Shown here in pieces: positions 62,750-64,000 of a stretch of 64,000 bases of DNA (position 1 is the stretch's first letter; each line of letters opens with the position of its first letter). Both the position numbers and the translations under genes were made by a program. Below the pieces are notes generated by a model that was not told the origin of the DNA, ran no database searches, and was given only the letters and a program-made list of their open reading frames with translations. Source of the DNA: CAVPJC01 sp963705155 (lineage in GTDB: Bacteria; Chloroflexota; Anaerolineae; Anaerolineales; UBA4823); NCBI GenBank assembly GCA_963705155.1, contig CAVPJC010000004.1, forward strand, positions 62,001 to 126,000. Reading direction: 5' to 3'.

Positions 62750-64000
62750 ATGAACAATTCTTTTACACGTGTGGAACATGATTCACTGGGCGAAGTTGAG
62801 GTGCCGATTCACGCCCTGTACGGGGTACAGACCCGGCGGGCGGTGCTGAACTTCCCGATCTCGGGGCTGCGACCCTGGCGGGCTTTCATCTGGTCAATGG
62901 CGACGATCAAACGGGCCGCGGCCGAGGTGAACCGCGATCTCGGACTGCTGGATGGTGACCTGGCGGCAGCGATCCTCCAGGCAGCGCAGGAGGTGGTGGA
63001 GGGGCGCTGGGATGACCAGTTCGTGGTCGATCCGTTCCAGGCCGGGGCGGGCACCAGCCATAACATGAACACCAACGAGGTGATCGCCAACCGGGCGACG
63101 CAGATACTGGGCGGGAGACTGGGAGAATACCGGGTGAACCCAAACGATCATGTCAATATGGCGCAATCGACCAACGATACCATCCCGACTGCCATCCGGC
63201 TGGGGGCGTTGTGGCGGCTGGATGAGCTGCTGGGGGTTGTGAACGGGCTGGCGGCTGCGCTGCGCCAGAAGGCGGTGGAATTTGACGATATCGTCAAATC
63301 GGGGCGCACCCACCTGCAAGATGCCGTACCCGTGCGCCTGGGGCAGGAATTCGGGGCGTATGCCCGGGCGGTGGAGCGGGACGGCGAGCGCATCCGGCGG
63401 GCGGCGGAAGGGCTGCGCCGCCTGGGAATTGGCGGGACTGCCACCGGGACTGGATTGAACGCTCACCCGGAGTACCACGCCCGTATGGTGGGGCGGCTCA
63501 CAGAGCTGACCGGACTGGCGCTGTACCCATCGGATGATCTGTTCGAGTCGATGCAGTCCATGGCGGATGCCGCTGATTTTTCGGCGGCGCTGCGCACGCT
63601 GGCGGTAACGCTGACACGCGTCGCCAACGATTTTCGCCTGCTGGCTTCGGGGCCATCCACCGGGTTGGATGAGCTGCGCTTGCCGGCAGTGCAGCCGGGC
63701 TCCAGCATCATGCCGGGCAAGGTGAACCCGGTGATGGCCGAGATGCTGAATATGGCCATGTTCCATGTGCAGGGCTGCGACCTGACGATCTCGCTGGCGG
63801 CGCAGGCCGGGCAGCTGGAGCTGAACGTGATGATGCCGGTGATCGCTCACAACCTGTTCGAGAGCATGCAGGTGATGATCGGGGCGGTGCGGGCGTTTAC
63901 CGAGAAGTGCGTGGTTGGGTTGCAGGCCAACCGGGCCAAGGCCGAGGGCTGGCTGGGGCGCAATGCCATCGTGGTGACGGCGCTCAATCCGTTGATCGGG
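62750..64000 (+). CDS. Fumarase/aspartase-family lyase, C-terminus outside window
   Basis: ATG 62750 follows GAGACAGG. The 417 visible residues have the class II fumarase/aspartase fold: VPIHALYGVQTRRAV, GAGTSHNMNTNEVIANRA, NDHVNMAQSTNDTIPTAIRLG, VKSGRTHLQDAVPVRLGQEF and the signature PGSSIMPGKVNPVMAEM. TSHNMN is between the fumarase (TQTNMN) and aspartase (TSTNMN) forms, so the substrate is unclear. It is divergent from hutI, separated by about 160 bases in which I see no clear promoter. Confidence 0.9.
   Translation, partial: MNNSFTRVEHDSLGEVEVPIHALYGVQTRRAVLNFPISGLRPWRAFIWSMATIKRAAAEVNRDLGLLDGDLAAAILQAAQEVVEGRWDDQFVVDPFQAGAGTSHNMNTNEVIANRATQILGGRLGEYRVNPNDHVNMAQSTNDTIPTAIRLGALWRLDELLGVVNGLAAALRQKAVEFDDIVKSGRTHLQDAVPVRLGQEFGAYARAVERDGERIRRAAEGLRRLGIGGTATGTGLNAHPEYHARMVGRLTELTGLALYPSDDLFESMQSMADAADFSAALRTLAVTLTRVANDFRLLASGPSTGLDELRLPAVQPGSSIMPGKVNPVMAEMLNMAMFHVQGCDLTISLAAQAGQLELNVMMPVIAHNLFESMQVMIGAVRAFTEKCVVGLQANRAKAEGWLGRNAIVVTALNPLIG

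Noticed and set aside
62565..62753. A 62-codon + strand frame overlapping the start of hutI
   Set aside because: It overlaps the opposite-strand hutI start and the lyase start, with no ribosome site or homology; the gap more likely holds divergent promoters.

Overview
The window reads as a stretch of a chromosome from a fermentative, probably anaerobic bacterium. My best guess is Chloroflexota, class Anaerolineae, from the lipoprotein style, the split glycine decarboxylase and the density of sugar and amino-acid ABC transporters; this is inference, not proof. No rRNA, tRNA, CRISPR array, phage or insertion sequence is visible. Nearly all genes are on the + strand. The exceptions are a GH116 glycosidase, a beta-helix protein and a four-gene block near the right end.

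Region by region: (1) 1-10.2 kb, a ribose-type ABC transporter followed by a cysteine hydrolase, a GntR regulator, two uroporphyrinogen-decarboxylase-fold proteins, a deacetylase-like protein, RpiB, a sugar epimerase and a dehydrogenase: uptake and isomerisation of an unknown sugar or polyol. (2) 10.3-24 kb, a GH116 glycosidase, then a DeoR-controlled operon (amidohydrolase, SIS-domain isomerase, MalEFG-type transporter, GH4 glycosidase, PfkB kinase, KbaZ/GatZ protein), probably a galactoside or aminogalactose-to-tagatose pathway, then a secreted beta-helix protein. (3) 24.2-26.7 kb, a compact operon of a carbamate-kinase-like protein, a KdpD-like histidine kinase remnant and a KdpE-like response regulator, all lacking key catalytic or phosphorylation residues. 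(4) 26.8-38.1 kb, one long transport operon that mixes ribose-type parts (binding protein, ATPase, two permeases) with a complete Liv-type set, followed by an intact and a degenerate amidohydrolase. (5) 38.1-49.4 kb, a ureide (allantoin) catabolic block: two carbamoyltransferases, carbamate kinase, allantoinase, an M20 amidohydrolase, ureidoglycine aminohydrolase, a GntR regulator, a ketol-acid-reductoisomerase-like enzyme, an FAD oxidase and a hydantoin/allantoin racemase. (6) 49.5-58.2 kb, gcvT-gcvH-gcvPA-gcvPB-glyA, a ParB-like putative serine kinase, serC and serA: a full route between glycine, serine and 3-phosphoglycerate. (7) 58.3-64 kb, surE, then on the minus strand hutI, an HD protein, a receiver protein and an inositol-monophosphatase-family enzyme, and on the + strand the start of a fumarase/aspartase.

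The strongest new signal is regulatory. Three 11-bp-spaced direct repeats (TTCTTAA/TTCCTTA type) lie before the hybrid transporter operon (26774) and again before the carbamoyltransferase operon (38100), at the same distance from a candidate -10 element. This is the geometry of OmpR/PhoB-family operators, and the atypical KdpE-like regulator is encoded immediately upstream. I propose a phosphorylation-independent switch, perhaps reading carbamoyl phosphate or a related ligand through the carbamate-kinase-like protein, that controls ureide uptake and breakdown. Ureide-derived glycine could then flow through regions 6 to 3-phosphoglycerate.

Many conserved genes are broken by a single one-base indel, often at a short mononucleotide run, and two carry an in-frame stop. 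Because glyA, gcvT and serA are affected, most lesions are more likely sequence errors than decay; they are noted gene by gene.
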